This document shows, piece by piece, positions 22,936-35,294 of a stretch of DNA of 64,000 nt. The DNA comes from Citrus sinensis (lineage: Eukaryota; Streptophyta; Magnoliopsida; Sapindales; Rutaceae): positions 12,585,001-12,649,000 of the forward strand of contig NC_068562.1 in NCBI RefSeq assembly GCF_022201045.2. Direction: 5' to 3'. Made by a program: the position numbers and the translations under genes. Within the stretch, counting starts at the first letter, position 1, and each line of letters opens with the position of its first letter. Below the pieces are notes generated by a model, which was not told the origin of the DNA, made no database searches, and saw only the letters and a program-made list of their open reading frames with translations.

Positions 22936-23640
22936 ATCTTAAACATGAAGGAATATCCTTAAGATATTCTTGTCCATACACTCACCACCAAAATGGAAAG
23001 GCTGAAAGGAAGCATAGGCATCTTGTAGAATCTGGTTTAACTCTTCTTTCTCAAGCCAACTTACTTTTAAAGTTCTGGTGGGAAGCCTTCTCAAATGCAG
23101 CCTACTTTATAAACAGAACCAGTACACCTGTTCTCAATGACAAAACACCTTTTGAATCTCTTTATTCAAAGAAACCAAATTATTCCATTATAAAGATTTT
23201 TGGCTGTGAGTGTTATCCTTTTCTAAGACCTTATAATAGTCATAAGTTCAGCTTTCACACTTCAAAGTGTGTAAATTTGGGGTTTAGTCATTCACATAAG
23301 GTTACATGTGCCTTAGCTCAGGTGGAAGAATATGCATTGCAGCACATGTAAATTTCAATGAAAACTCTTTTCCTTTCCAAACAGATCCAGAGTTCATGTG
23401 TACTGAACCAAAACAGTCAGTTGAACTCACAAACACCTTTAGTAAATTCCTCACTGTGTCTTTTCCTTCTGAGAGTCACAGTCATGAGGCAACAACAGCT
23501 AGTGTAAATTCATCTGACAGTCAGAATCTGGAAATTACTCCTCCTAATGATCTGAGTTCTGATAACAATAATGAGATCACTTGTTCAGTGCTCAACAATG
23601 CTTCAAATGCACAATCTGACACTCAAAACCCTTCAAACTG
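22915..23640 (+). pseudogene. Inverted copia integrase C-terminal fragment
   Basis: On the plus strand, opposite to the rest of the element, this segment encodes the integrase end (CPYTHHQNGKAERKHRH, FWWEA, the NRTSTPVL block) and the start of the variable linker, including the frame at 23306-23692. A 1-bp loss near 23300 (CATAAGGTTAC) breaks the frame. It is exactly the part missing on the minus strand between 20946 and the RT, and both joints share GAATACAAAGCC. Confidence 0.82.
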
Positions 23641-23651
23641 CTCTGATACCA

Positions 23652-24025
23652 TGAAAGAATTCTTAAGATCGAAGAAAGATGAGAGAAGCTGAATCTAACT
23701 GTTTTATTAAGCTCAATTAGTAAAATTACAATTAGCTAGTTTATATAGCTGCTTAGCTCAGCATCCAACTTATTCATGAATTTACAAACACACGAAATGC
23801 ATGTTAAAAATTTGATCACAACCGTACATTTCTAACTAACTTATTTCATCATGCAAAGTCAGAGGAATCTCTGTATAGCTATTTTGCCAACTGGAATCTT
23901 CTGGCTTGTCACGTGTGATTCTCAATTCATTTCTCGTGTGAGTAACATCCTTGGTCAGCAAGTATGCTCCAGCTAATACTCCCACATGACTTGATTCAAG
24001 TTCAGCTTCATTCAATATTTCAACA
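23652..24025 (-). repeat. 5' LTR of copia element 1
   Basis: 374 bp, bordered on its inner side by the tRNA-Met primer-binding site at 23640-23651. Confidence 0.88.
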
Positions 24026-27000
24026 TCATTGAACATGATTATATTAACAACGAAGAACAAGGCACCAGTGTAAATTCCTCCATCAGTTAATGAATCTCGG
24101 TGCATTTTCGTTCTGAAGAAGAGTGTCATCGCAACCAGTGCCATAATTGAAAGCTAGAACCAGGGGAAAAATCCACGTCACTACTACTCTAAGAAAAGAT
24201 TCAAAAAATTCAAGATTAAGTCATTACTTGGCTGAGCTTGAAGATATAGACAAATGAGTTCCTCTTCATTGGCAAAAGTTCTCTTGACATGCAAGATTCC
24301 AACAACTGCTTTTCGCTAACACCATAGATTTTAGTTGTCAAAGCAGCTCGGTGGCTCTTCCTCTTATCAAATGGAATTCGAAGCTCATCCTCAAGTTTCT
24401 TTCCCAAATAAAAGGATTTGAATGTGTCAGTGAATCCCTTGACTGTGACAAACCTGTAAGGTTCCTCCTCACGTGCCCAATACTGCTGCTGTTCTTTTTG
24501 TGACGTCACCTGTAACATAATCATTATTCGTGGAGATTTAATCGGAAGTTTACTTTCCTAGTTCTAGAATTTGTTTCAGGATTTTACTGATAAATCAGAG
24601 AAACAAAAACAATGCTCATCTTTAAGACAAATTCTCTTCTTTATTTTATTGAAAAGTAATAAAAAGTGATATATAAGCACATACTTCTTGCAAGAAGTCA
24701 GCAACTCCTTTTCTTTTCGGACATTCAAAGCCCATGAATTTAAAAAACTCTAGCACATATTCGCGGGGACCCTGATACACAATATGGCCATTAGATATTA
24801 GGATAATGTCATCAAATAGATCATATGTTTCTGGTGCAGGCTGTAGGAGAGAGATCAGAATGGTTCCTTCAAGGATATGAATGAACTGCCGAAGAGAATT
24901 CACAATTTGGAAAGTTGTAGAGTTAGATATCTCATCCATGAACAGTGCTTGTGCTGGTCCCACCAGCATTTCACCTATAATTATCATTGAAAATTATTCT
25001 AAGCTTGAATTAATCTCTCTGTGTAACAGATATGAACTGATGGTGTATTGGCACTTACCTGTTGTAACACGCTTCCTTTGTCCTCCTGATATGCCTCTTA
25101 AAATTTCATCGCCTACCATGGTATCAGCACAGACATCCAGGCCTAGAATCTATAAGTTTATGATGAAACTTTATCAAAATAGTGACACTATTTTACTTGG
25201 TCTTGACATTGACAGTAAATAATAAGTTTAACGGTTCATAGTGATGTTACCTTTAGAATATAATCAGTGATCACACTGACTTCTTGGCCTTCTGTTGCTG
25301 CTGCCTGTGACGTGAGAAATGGAGGATTGACTGGGATATATAAGAAAATGAAACAGGGTGTAACTCCATGATATTTATTTTAAGGACTAAATATCGGATT
25401 ATCAACACAGGAAATGAGAATTTTTTAAATATTCTCCAACTTATTACAAACTTCGATTTACCCTTTTTTTAATTAAAAAATATTAATAATTTTGACATGA
25501 TCCAACTTAGACTTGGCTAGATATTAGTGGCTTTAGGCCTAGACCCTCACAGATTCGTCCTTAAAGTGTCCCTGGACCCCAAAATAAGCATTACGCAAGA
25601 TTGTATAGAGTATATAAAATATTACAAGTTGAGAGGTTATTTTTAAGATTGTAGATCCCATGGGGCTTAGATCCCCGACTCTCACACTTTAAGTCAAGAT
25701 TGGCTTTAATACCATTTGTCAAATTTACTTAGGCTCTCATGGGTTTGTTCTCAAGATGCCCATACACCAAAAAATGCATCTTGTCAATTAAGGTGTAGAT
25801 TACCTTTATAAGTATTAGACTTCTCATACCCAAGTGATATGAAATATTACAAGTTTAGTGGGTATTTTTAAAATTGTCATTTCACGAGGGAGGTAATTTC
25901 TCCTATTAGCTGAAGAACACATGAAAAAAAGGGCAACTAATTTCAAGTAAATGACTACGACAAATTGAACATCCTTGGCTCTAAAGCAATTGAACATCCA
26001 AGTTCATAGCCAAAAAATATTCACCCGTTGGGTTAGAATAAAGTTTATTTAAGATTAATTTCAAATTACTTCTTTATAAAATAATAATTTTCAAAATACT
26101 CTTCATAGTATTACAAACCTCAACTTATCCTATTTTTGTTTAAAAAAAAACCCCCCCCCCCCCCCCCATTTTTTCTATTATCTCTAGGATAAAAATGAGG
26201 GTATATAAGTTGAAGTTTACAATAATTTAAGAATATTTTAAAGATTATCATTTCATAAAGAGAGAAACCATTTACCCTCTGTTTAATGCTACATTTTAAT
26301 TTTACATTTACCCTTTGTTTAATGCCACATTTTAATTTTTAAACAATCTTCAGCTCCTCTTACCTTCATGAAGACATCAATATCCGGGTCAGGCTTGATA
26401 CCTGCTGCCTTCTCTCTTCTGGTCAACTCCGCTAACATTTCTGCATTTAACAAAAGCAACGTGTTATAGTTGAAGGGAAAACAAAAGAGGAAAAAAGAAA
26501 AAGAATCATACGTACCATAACGGGATCCAACACCCTGGCATCTTGCAGAAAAGGCCAGGGTTTCCCTTACTGTCATTTCTCCAATATGGACATCATGTTG
26601 ACTGATATCGCAGCGGTTCTTTCGGGCACAAATTCGTCCATGTTGTGGCCGTTATATGTCACCCCACCAGAAAGCTTCATAGAGACACTTTGGTTATCCA
26701 ATTAAAGGGGGAAAAAAAAAAAAAGAGAGTGAACTACTATAGCTAATTCTTGAAGCCAAACCCCTGAAATATATAGAGGTTTTAACTATATATTCACCTT
26801 TAGACTAGAATCAAGCTTCCCTGCCAAAGCCAATAAAAGTGTTGTCTTTACCGAACCTGGAGGACCCAGAAGCAATGTCATCCTGCAACAAAAGAATTGA
26901 AAACAATAAGAAATGACAGAAATGAAGGAGAATAAATAAGGGTAAACTTCAATCTATCCCCAGCTAGAATGATTTATAATCTTAATAGGAGTAAGCTCAT

Positions 27001-28108
27001 TTCAGTAGATTGAGAGTTGCTCGTCATCACGAAGTGTGAAAAAGTCAAGTTATTTCCATTTTCATCTTAAAACTCAATTTATTTTCATTTTTGTTTAAAA
27101 GATGAAGGTAAATATTTGAAAACCGAATTTATCTCCATTTTCATTTATAAGATAAGCCTAAACAAGGGGGTTGTAGATGATTTTTTTTCTCTTTTCTTAT
27201 TTTTCAAAAGTAAATGAAAATAAATTAATGCTTTTGTATTTTTTAAGGATAAATTGAAGATTATTACTCTAAGTAGGAGTAAATTAGAGTGTATCAAATA
27301 AATAAACAACAATATTATTTCAATACTAAATTCTCACCTGCCAGGCCTTATAATCCCGCTGACATCTTTGAGAATTGTCAGGTGCTTCTTTCTACTTGGA
27401 AGAATGTTAAGAGAGTTCAAGAAACCCTTCAAACACATACATATCGTTAGAACTTGAGAAGAGAAATTAAAAAAAGGTAACTAATTTTTTTTAAATTAAT
27501 TATTTATATTTGCAGGTGGATACCTCAACTATGTTGGCGCAGAAGTTAAAGAATGTTGGTAAGGCTCTACTTCCTACATATGCTTCTGCTTCAACATTCA
27601 AATGCTCAAATCGAACTTCAATTGTGGGTAGGCTAATTCCAACTCTGAGCAAAACAAAGTATATATAAGACAGTGACTCGCTGCCACACAATATGATATT
27701 GTAATTATTCTCACACATGCATGCAAACGTTACTGATGAATACAAGCATAAAGAGAAATGTTACCTGGCAATGCGGTTCTTGAGCTTTAACAAGAACTCT
27801 TCATTATAAACCTCAGCAACTTTCACCAATTTTTCAACCAACCTCTGCCTTTCTTGCTGTCCAAGATTGTTAACATCAACTTCATTAGCCTCACCTCTTG
27901 AAGTAGTTAATATGCCTTTCTTCAAACGATTGTAAGTAGGCAATTTCTCAAGTACTGCAGCCCATATTAGAGCCTCCTCGTCATCTTGTTCTTCCCTCGA
28001 AGACATTGAAAATGCACCCGCAGAGACAGAATTGCTTCTCCATACAGAAGTAATTCCTGCACGTAAACTATTACTCACTTTGTAAACCTCATTATTATCA
28101 CTCTCCAT
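24026..28108 (-). pseudogene. 5' half of ABCG gene: NBD1 and start of TMD1
   Basis: Exons 1 to 11a. Exon 1 gives the acidic PDR N-terminus (EEALIWAAVLEKLPTYNRL), followed by the IEVRFEHLNVEAEAYVG block, NBD1 and the linker to the first membrane domain. Signature [13 protein letters not shown] is present in 25059-25149. Defects sit in NBD1: GSVKTT instead of GSGKTT, a 1-bp loss in exon 5 ahead of the [12 protein letters not shown] block, and a shortened D-loop (DEISNSTTF). Exon 11 stops at 24026, where the copia LTR begins within the codons for Asn-Gly. An upstream promoter must lie right of 28108. Confidence 0.82.
26142..26167. repeat. A9-C17 homopolymer junction
   Basis: Nine A followed by seventeen C in an intron of the ABCG pseudogene. 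A C17 run is unusual in this AT-rich sequence. The G17 strand could form G-quadruplex structures, and the exact length may be unreliable in the assembly. Confidence 0.9.
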
Positions 28109-31100
28109 TACAACTCAAAGATTATCACAAAACCCAGAAATTCTTTTCCCTTTTTAAGAATGAGAAATCAAAAAACAGAGATGGGTATTATCTAATGAGG
28201 CATCTAGAAATTATTGATGAGCAACAGTTATATACATATAGTATATATATATATAACAGCAAAAATTGATCGTTGTCATGCAAATTTTTTCTTTTAAAAA
28301 AAGCACAGCTCAGATTAGTATTTTTTTTCCCCTTTTGGTCAACCTTGACGGGAAGAGGGATTTCAATTTGATTCTTAATATTATATGTTATGTATCTATT
28401 AGATGATAAATTTCATAATTAGTACAATTATTTTAACCATCCAGTAAATATTCAAATTGAAATTCAAATGTCTGGATTATTAACATATATTAGTCATTTT
28501 TTAATTAACCACTTTCTTTTTTACCCATCCTCTTTATCGAGCCCTTCCACTAGTTGTCCATTTTCTCAAGTTATTCTCCCCATCGAGGTAGGAAACTTAG
28601 ATTTTGTTATTAATTTATCAAAATTTATTGTTAATCTTTTTTTTTTCCACTTATAAGATTTTTGAATGAGGCGTATATTTTCATATCAACACCTCATCAA
28701 GACATCAATTCGCATAAGGAAAATCAGGTTTTTTTTTTTTTTTTGCTCCAAATTATATGGATATCTTTGTTGAAAGATAAATTACAAATACCATTTATTC
28801 ACATTTTATAAATGATTAGTTCTATTGTCCGAAGCCACGAAATGTACAAATATAGTTCCATTTAGTATTTGAATTGAATGCTTATTTTCAACTTTTAAAA
28901 CCAAAAAATAATAATAATTCCTAATGTGCCTTCTGTTAGGTGTATTTTTTAATCTACTTATAAAGTTTTATGTTCACTTTAAAATATAATTTTAAAATTT
29001 TTCATTTAGCCCGGCGTGCTATACTGTCATAGGTTTGGCTCTGGTTAATTACCTTGCTAATGAACCCTTGTTTGCCAAGCTAAAAGTGGAGAGACCAACA
29101 AAGTCGCCTAATAAATGAATGCAACTGTTATAATCCTATAGCTTTTAATTCCGAAAGAGGTATAAACTCAAATTCTAGCTATCTAGAAGCAAATTAAACT
29201 TATTCACCTTACTTTCTTTAAGATTCAAATTCGAATGGCTAATCAAATGAAGTGTTTATTTCAACTAAGATCTTTAAAAACGTGAGGTACTAACTAGTAG
29301 GTAACTTGTCATCATTCAAGGAGTTGCTTATACTTGTCATCATCCCATAAATTAGAATAATTTGATCTTTTATTGACGTTTTACTCACCCAAATTCAACT
29401 GGTGACGCTCCCGTCCCATGAAGGCCTATAAAAGCAGCTGTTTCTTGGATAGGATTGATAGGTTTGGCAGGGAAAATGACTACTAAATGTAAATGGGGCG
29501 AAATTGATATGTGGGAAATACGACTATTGTTGTTTAATATTTTTGTGGGAAAATGAGTATAACTCCATGCCATGTTGTTTAGCAAAACTAAACAAAAACG
29601 TTTTATGTTTTAAAATAAGTACAAATCCTCCAATTCCCCATGTTGTTTAGTAAAATTAAACAAAAATTGTTTATGTTTTAAAATAAGCTCAAATCTTCCA
29701 ATTGTTATAAAGGATACTCGCATGTTGTGCTGCATTCTAATTATTAACAAAGTAACTTTTTAAAAAAGTTGCTAAAGATGAAAGTTTTAATAAAATATTT
29801 TTAGGTTGCACATTGTCATTTTACCTATAAAATCCGCCACTATCAACGAACCATTGTGATATTATATCTCACAATGAAAGCATGTTGTTAAAAGTAAAAC
29901 TTTAACAACGCACAAATTTAAAATGTTACTAAATATCATATTTTGCAACATGTATATCACGCATGTTGTTAAATTCTTGCTATCTTATCTCTTTTTTCTT
30001 ATATACACATTTTTCATTTTTTTTTTCGTTCAGTTTGCCTCATTGAAAATAGAGACCGAATTGACTTACCGGCGGCTCTGTAAATTATGTGGTGTGTCTA
30101 AGAATTGCGTGTAAAAATATCTCAAATCACATCAGTAATATTATCCGACGGATTTTCGTAAAACAAAGAGAGAGGAAAAATGTAAAAAGAATGTAAGGGT
30201 CCGTTTATCATGATGTCGATACAATTTTATTTGAATACAAGGAATCTAAGAAAAAAATAACACGTTTGATTAATTTTCTTTTTTTTTCTTAAAAAGAAAA
30301 AAAACTGTTTTCAGATAGAATTATAAAATAGAATTAAATTTTGTTTTCCTTATTGTATCCAATCAAATATAAATACAATTTTTTTAATTGTTTTATACAA
30401 ATAAGTGCAGTATAACATGATTAGTCGAACGAAAATGTAAAGTAATAAAAATAATTCATGTGGGGTTTTCTAATTAAGTTAATAACATTAGGTGCGTTTG
30501 ACATACTATGTTGTATTATTTTAATGCAAGTGCATTGCATTATGTTATATTGTATTAACATTGTGTTATAGTAATGTTGTATAGCATTTAATGATACACT
30601 ATACTGTATTAATTTTTAATTATACTATGTTTAGTGCTGCACTGGATTGTATTAATTTTTTTTTGTGATTATTTTAAAGCACATATTTAGAAAACAATAT
30701 TTATTAATAGTTAGAATATTACTAAATATAAAAGTGTTAATTTTTTTAGTATTAACTACAAAAAATGATTTAAAACTAACAAATTATAAAATTTTCGACT
30801 GCTTAACAAATTCAATCTGATCATAATTATTTCACTTTCAACTTTTATCAACAAGATTTGTAAACATTTGTGTGTGTGTGTGTGTAATTTTGTTTTTAAA
30901 CTTCATTTGTACCATGAGAATTAAGAATAAAAAGAAGAGAAAGAGCAAGAATCATTTTGTATACTTGAATTATGATGGATCAAATAAGTTCAATCAATTA
31001 CAAGTCAAAAAGAAAACAGGGTGTTCTTTTCCGATTATAACCAGCAGGTAGGTTAGATTTACAAAGCAATTGATACAACCCAAAGCTCAAAGATTTGCTT

Positions 31101-31279
31101 CACAACATCTAATTAAAAAAAAAAAAAACCATTTCAAACCATAATTTATAAGTACTTCCAGTAAAGACTAATAAGTCCTCTCGCATGCGGTTATATGACA
31201 GAAGGGCAAAATTGATTCAGAGAGATTTGTACTTTTTTTTTTTAAAGGGAAATTAAACTTCGATTAAGTAAAAGAAGCG
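28109..31279. other. Intergenic, upstream of ABCG gene
   Basis: No gene supported. The first few hundred bases are the former ABCG promoter/5' UTR. The rest is AT-rich with poly-T runs, a 68-bp tandem duplication (29571-29706), a short (TG)n at about 30870, and stretches such as GGTGCGTTTG at 30492 that resemble MITE ends, without a confirmed partner end. Frames at 28468, 29385 and 29923 have no domain. Confidence 0.45.
29571..29706. repeat. 68-bp tandem duplication
   Basis: Two copies in direct repeat (29571-29638, 29639-29706), each starting CATGTTGTTTAG and ending in a CCAATT block, with several substitutions between them. Confidence 0.75.
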
Positions 31280-32440
31280 AATAAAGACATTAGTTCTGAA
31301 AAGATATGAATCCGTCCATACAACATTTTCACATTTCTCTAATGTTAACTTAGCAAGAGAATGAGCAATTGCATTACAATATCTAGGTATATGCTAGAAT
31401 TTTGATACTTCATTAAGTTCTGAATTTCTGAAACAACCCAAAAGATCTCTTTCATGCTGCTTTGCCCATTGTTCACAAAATCTGCTACCTCTTGAGAATC
31501 TGTCTCAAAAATGAAAGAAGATGGCTTTGCATTTCCAGCAACTTGCAAACCCAGCTGCATAGCTTCTCCCTCCATGTAAGCCATATCTTCGTAGAACTTT
31601 GAAGATCTAATTGTTGCTGCTATAACATTTCCTCCAGCTTCTCTAATAACAGCCCCAAAGCCTGACATTTGTTTATCACGGTTGGCGGTTGCACCCATTT
31701 CAGCTTGAAACAACCAGCTAGTGGAGGAGTCCAATTTTGCTGCAATATTCTCGTTTGATGATATCCACATATATGGATGTTGGCCGTTGAGTTCGTTTGT
31801 AGGCATCTAGAAATAGCTTCAGCCTTGGCCAACACTATTTGGGGATCTTCCTTCTTCATTTTAAAGAGAAACTGGTTCCCTGCACTCTAAATCCCCCAAC
31901 AAACAGCCACTAGCATTTCGGTGTCAACCTTTCTCTTTGTAGACACCCTTCCATGCAACAGACTTAATATATCTTGTCCAACCTCTCCTTTCTGCTCTTC
32001 TGCAAATTGAGTAAGCCTCCATACCTTCCTAGCTGCTATGGAAGTGACCAACGCATGAAATATGTTCTCTACACCATTGCTACAGATCTGACATACAGGT
32101 TCCTAGCTACCTTTCTTTTCCAAGGATTTTCATTTGAAGGGAGAAGGTGTTTGGCTGCCCTCCACATGAAAATCCTTAATTTTTCAGGTAAATCAAGAGT
32201 CCATATTATATTCCATTGGCTGGTTGTATGTCTAGAGCTTGATGGGAGTGCGGGAAATTTCAATCTTAAGGCTACCTGATATCAATTTTTGACACTGTAC
32301 TGACCTCTTTTCTCATGATGCTAAAGAAGTTGATCATTCCTTGGGTGCCTAGGTAGAGGCATGCTTACAATTCTATCTGCATCTATCTTTTTCAATTGGC
32401 TATAGATCTTCCTTTCATCCTGCTAGTTTTCATCATTACT
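31280..32440 (-). mobile_element. LINE (non-LTR) relic: RT zinc-binding and RNase H
   Basis: On the minus strand the order is 5' to 3': a LINE-type block with VSMPLPRHP and an HYEKKGxYSVK-like stretch (about 32370), the zf-RVT region (WTLDLPEKLRIFMWRAAKH, 32260-32070), then an RNase H domain (GFGAVIREAGGNVIAA, FETDSQEVADFVN, 31800-31400). The RNase H tail with the CNAIAHSLAKL motif continues in another frame. Stops and frameshifts separate the parts, and the endonuclease and main RT domain are missing, so this is a 5'-truncated dead copy. Confidence 0.75.
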
Positions 32441-32764
32441 TAACATTAAGGCACAAAAATTATGTGACCCAAGTGGGAGAATGTTACATGCATATTCTTA
32501 ATATGGTTCATGGATATGTTGCAAGCATTATTAATAAATTAATACATGAACTAAATTTAAGATATATGTTACAAGCATGTACTTAATGTGGCTCACATTC
32601 ATGAATTGAGATGAATGAAGACTACTCATATTTTTATGATTAGCTAATGACGTGAATAGTTACCCATATTTCTAAAAATTAAGATAAGGAAAAATTACTT
32701 ACTTTCTTCATGGAGGAAAATGAATGAAGCCCATTATATATATTAAGGATCCCTAGCTTAGTTG

Positions 32765-34432
32765 ACAATGGTAGCGGAAGTAGAATTGATAGGATAGATA
32801 AAACAAAATATTTGTTCTAGCTCCGAATCAAGCCAATACGATTAGCTTACACTCTAATCGAAGCATAATTAGATCTTGTTCTAATCCAAACGACTCAATC
32901 ATATTTTTAATAATGAGTAAAGCGAAATTAAATGATACTTTAATCCAAACAACTCTACAAGAGATTTTTTGAGAGGTAATCCCAAAAGGAATTATAAAAG
33001 AAGGATTTTGTTAATTGATCAAAGGTTCAAGTTACAATAATAAGACCTCTATTTATAATCAAGTAAATCTATTTTCCTAAGTTAACTTAGAAAGGAAACT
33101 AAATCACAATTATAATAGAAATAAAAGAAACATAAAACACAATGGACTCTAATTAAAATAAAATATTAAAGACCTGAAATAGTAAAATTCTAGAATCCTA
33201 AAATAACGTCCTACATTAGTCTCCCCCCTTTTAAAAGAAACTCTCCTCGAGCTTGAATACAGTCTCGAGGATGAAACTTTTAGTGAAAGAAAAATCATCT
33301 TGTAATTTAAATTTGTTGGCTTTCTCTTCAATCTTTTTCGAAACTCTAAAGAATCCATACTTCATCAATTTCCTTCATTAATACATTCTTTAAGGCAATA
33401 AGAATGAATGACAATCAAATAACTCTTACCATTTTCTAATTGAACTTCAATGTGATATCCAATAAATTTCATCCTTTCAATCAAATCTTCTTCTAGCACA
33501 ACCTTTTTGTAAAACCATTTCAACCATCTCAGCTTCTCTCAATCATACTATTAGGCTCAATGCTCAAATCAAGATAGGTAGTTCTCCTTCTTTAAAAATC
33601 TTAGATAAATCAATAATCTCATCATCTTTAAAATTTGTCTTGTCTTCCAAGGAAACATCATGCACATTCTCATACAAATTATCATATTGAAACTTTAAAC
33701 TAATAATAAATTATACCTTTTTCTTCTGCAACATTAGGCACATCTTCAACATGTGGAGAGACAAACTTCTTTCACCTTGATGTCTTTCACTTTAGGCTAC
33801 TGACATGTGATATTAGGTTGTTGTCTTGTGATAAGACTAGGGATCTTAGATTAGTGTCTTGATGTGGTCGACTTAACTTCTTCGATACTTGACTTCTTTT
33901 TATTTGGATTTGTGTTTCAACTCGTAACGTGATTTTAATGACATCCCAAAAGTCATGATGAGTCATAGATTGAAAAGGAATTTGTTCTGTGATTTAATCA
34001 CTTAACAAATCTCAAAATTAATAAATAACCATTTTCAGAAAAATTACACGAGAATAATAACTTTGAAATTGATAAAGATAGGCTCGGAAAGATTTCATGC
34101 CTTGTCGACAATTCTAAAACTTATAAAATATCATTTCAGCATAATCATGATATAAAATGGGCTTTAATCTTCCTCTTCATATCATACCAAGTGCAAATCT
34201 TATATTTTCCTTGATGAACTCATTTTGCCATTAAATTTCTCCACCAATGTAAAGTGTATCCAGTAAAATTTTAAGAGGCATACTTGACATGCTTCTTTTG
34301 TAGAATTTTGTCAATGATAAAATCTTCAATTACAAATATCCAATCAAAAATAGCCTTAGGATCAACAACAAGCCCAGAAAAATTCCGAAGATCATGAAAT
34401 AATTCTTGATAAGCCATTTGATTTTGTTAGTA
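32765..34432 (-). mobile_element. Decayed Ty3/gypsy element: gag remnant, PPT, 3' LTR
   Basis: On the minus strand, 34430-33900 gives frames with stops that match a gypsy gag (pattern FDWIFVIED, WWRNLMAK, TWYDMKRKIKAHF). About 33400-33220 carries the end of pol, then a purine tract AAAAGGGGGGAGA and TGTAGGACG, a likely 3' LTR start (about 33214). The LTR runs to about 32765. RT, RNase H and integrase are missing. A probable 5' LTR end lies at 40822-40990, on the far side of copia element 2, which would make this one old element split by the later insertion. Confidence 0.5.
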
Positions 34433-34827
34433 ATCGTATAAACTTTGAAATTTAGTTTATATCATAGGCAGCTGGTAGCCATAAAAAGGAGCGTGATGAT
34501 CAAATCTGGAAGCATTGATAGTAAAGAGCTGGGTGGTGGTCACGGATTGGCTCGATTCACGGCGGTTTGGTCGGAAAATCGACTTGAAGCGACAATGACT
34601 TATAGTAGTGAGGTGGCCTTTTGTAGTGGATATTCGGGCAATGATTGGTCATGATGATTGTTGGGTTTTGGTCGATAAAGATTAGGGATTCTTGTAATGG
34701 TGGTGATCGATGGTGATAAAGTCCAACGGTGGAGAACTTGGAGGTGGAAGGTCATAGGATTTGGGTGGTTCCCACAGTGGCTGCGCAGCTAATCGAAACC
34801 GGTGGTGGCCGAGATTGGATGTGCAGC

Positions 34828-35213
34828 TTATGGGTGGCACTAGTTCGGTTCGATTTGGAAATTTTAAAAAATCAATTTGTGTATTTCTATTCGGTTCAGT
34901 TTCAGTATTAATCAATTCGGTTTTTCTTTTTACTTATAAAATATCAAACCAAACCAAAAATTTTTAGGTCTGATTTGGTTAAACCAATTCCTAAACACCA
35001 TGTGGCATTACTTTAATTTAAAAATTATTTTTTAGTTTTTGATTTGATTTTCAATTTGAAATTTTGAATCGAAAACCAAACTAGAGTATTTGATTTTATA
35101 CCGAACCAAAATATTCAGTTTTTTCAAAAAAAAAACACCAACCAAATTGCTAAAAGATCGAACAAAACCAAAAAAACTTTATGTCTAGTTCAATTATGCC
35201 CACCCCTACTGTG
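34828..35213. repeat. CGGTTCGG-type dispersed repeat
   Basis: A TTCGGTTCGATTT/TCGGTTCAGTTT-rich stretch that closes with ATGCCCACCCCTA, the complement of the GGGGTGGGCAT start common to plant repeats of this type. The ends are only loosely inverted (ATGGGTGGCAC against AGGGGTGGGCA) and no TSD is visible. Confidence 0.4.
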
Positions 35214-35294
35214 GATTTAAGGAAGTTTAATGATGGGTGCAATCGGTTGTGAGGAAGTAGTGTTGTTAGAAGCGCCAGTAGTGGAGCCGCAAGT

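Larger units (their letters stand above)
19280..24025 (-). mobile_element. Rearranged Ty1/copia retrotransposon inside an ABCG exon
   Basis: Two 374-bp direct LTRs (19280-19653 and 23652-24025) differ at about nine positions. The primer-binding site, complementary to initiator Met tRNA (TGGTATCAGAGC on the minus strand), abuts the 5' LTR at 23640-23651, and a purine-rich tract precedes the 3' LTR. Flanking target copies read CAATC and CAATG (minus strand), a TSD with one mismatch. The interior is heavily rearranged: no N-terminal gag, a tandem duplication of zinc knuckle plus protease, an integrase segment inverted to the plus strand, and a deletion at the start of reverse transcriptase. The element cannot be autonomous. 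Confidence 0.9.
14738..28108 (-). pseudogene. Full-size PDR-type ABCG transporter gene, disabled
   Basis: About 24 exons encode the standard PDR order NBD1-TMD1-NBD2-TMD2, a plasma-membrane ABC exporter. Exon ends read from GT-AG sites: 28108-27765, 27644-27524, 27426-27338, 26882-26798, 26674-26516, 26440-26364, 25304-25251, 25149-25059, 24974-24685, 24509-24228, 24153-24026 resuming at 19279-19085, 18974-18814, 18721-18618, 18536-18376, about 18304-18204, 18086-17935, 17145-16814, 16741-16450, 16370-16288, 16167-16037, 15956-15727, 15624-15448, 15364-15110 and 15000-14738. Lesions: Walker A of NBD1 reads GPPGSVKTT (Gly to Val), a frameshift near 26610, about four residues lost from the STGLDSS block (24930), and a 4.7-kb copia insertion inside exon 11. 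The NBD2 motifs look normal. It resembles PDR1/ABCG40-type proteins, but exact orthology is not decidable here. Confidence 0.88.

Noticed and set aside
23300..23345. tRNA-like string CCTTAGCTCAGGTGGAAGA
   Set aside because: No cloverleaf can be formed around it, and it codes for the copia linker on the plus strand. I found no tRNA or rRNA gene in the window.
23306..23692. Plus-strand 128-aa reading frame as an independent gene
   Set aside because: It starts in the integrase/linker part of the inverted copia fragment and runs through the primer-binding site into the LTR.
34445..34654. 69-aa plus-strand frame in a Gly/Trp-rich region
   Set aside because: It is a GGTGG-rich leader of the gypsy relic, with no domain and no conserved motif.
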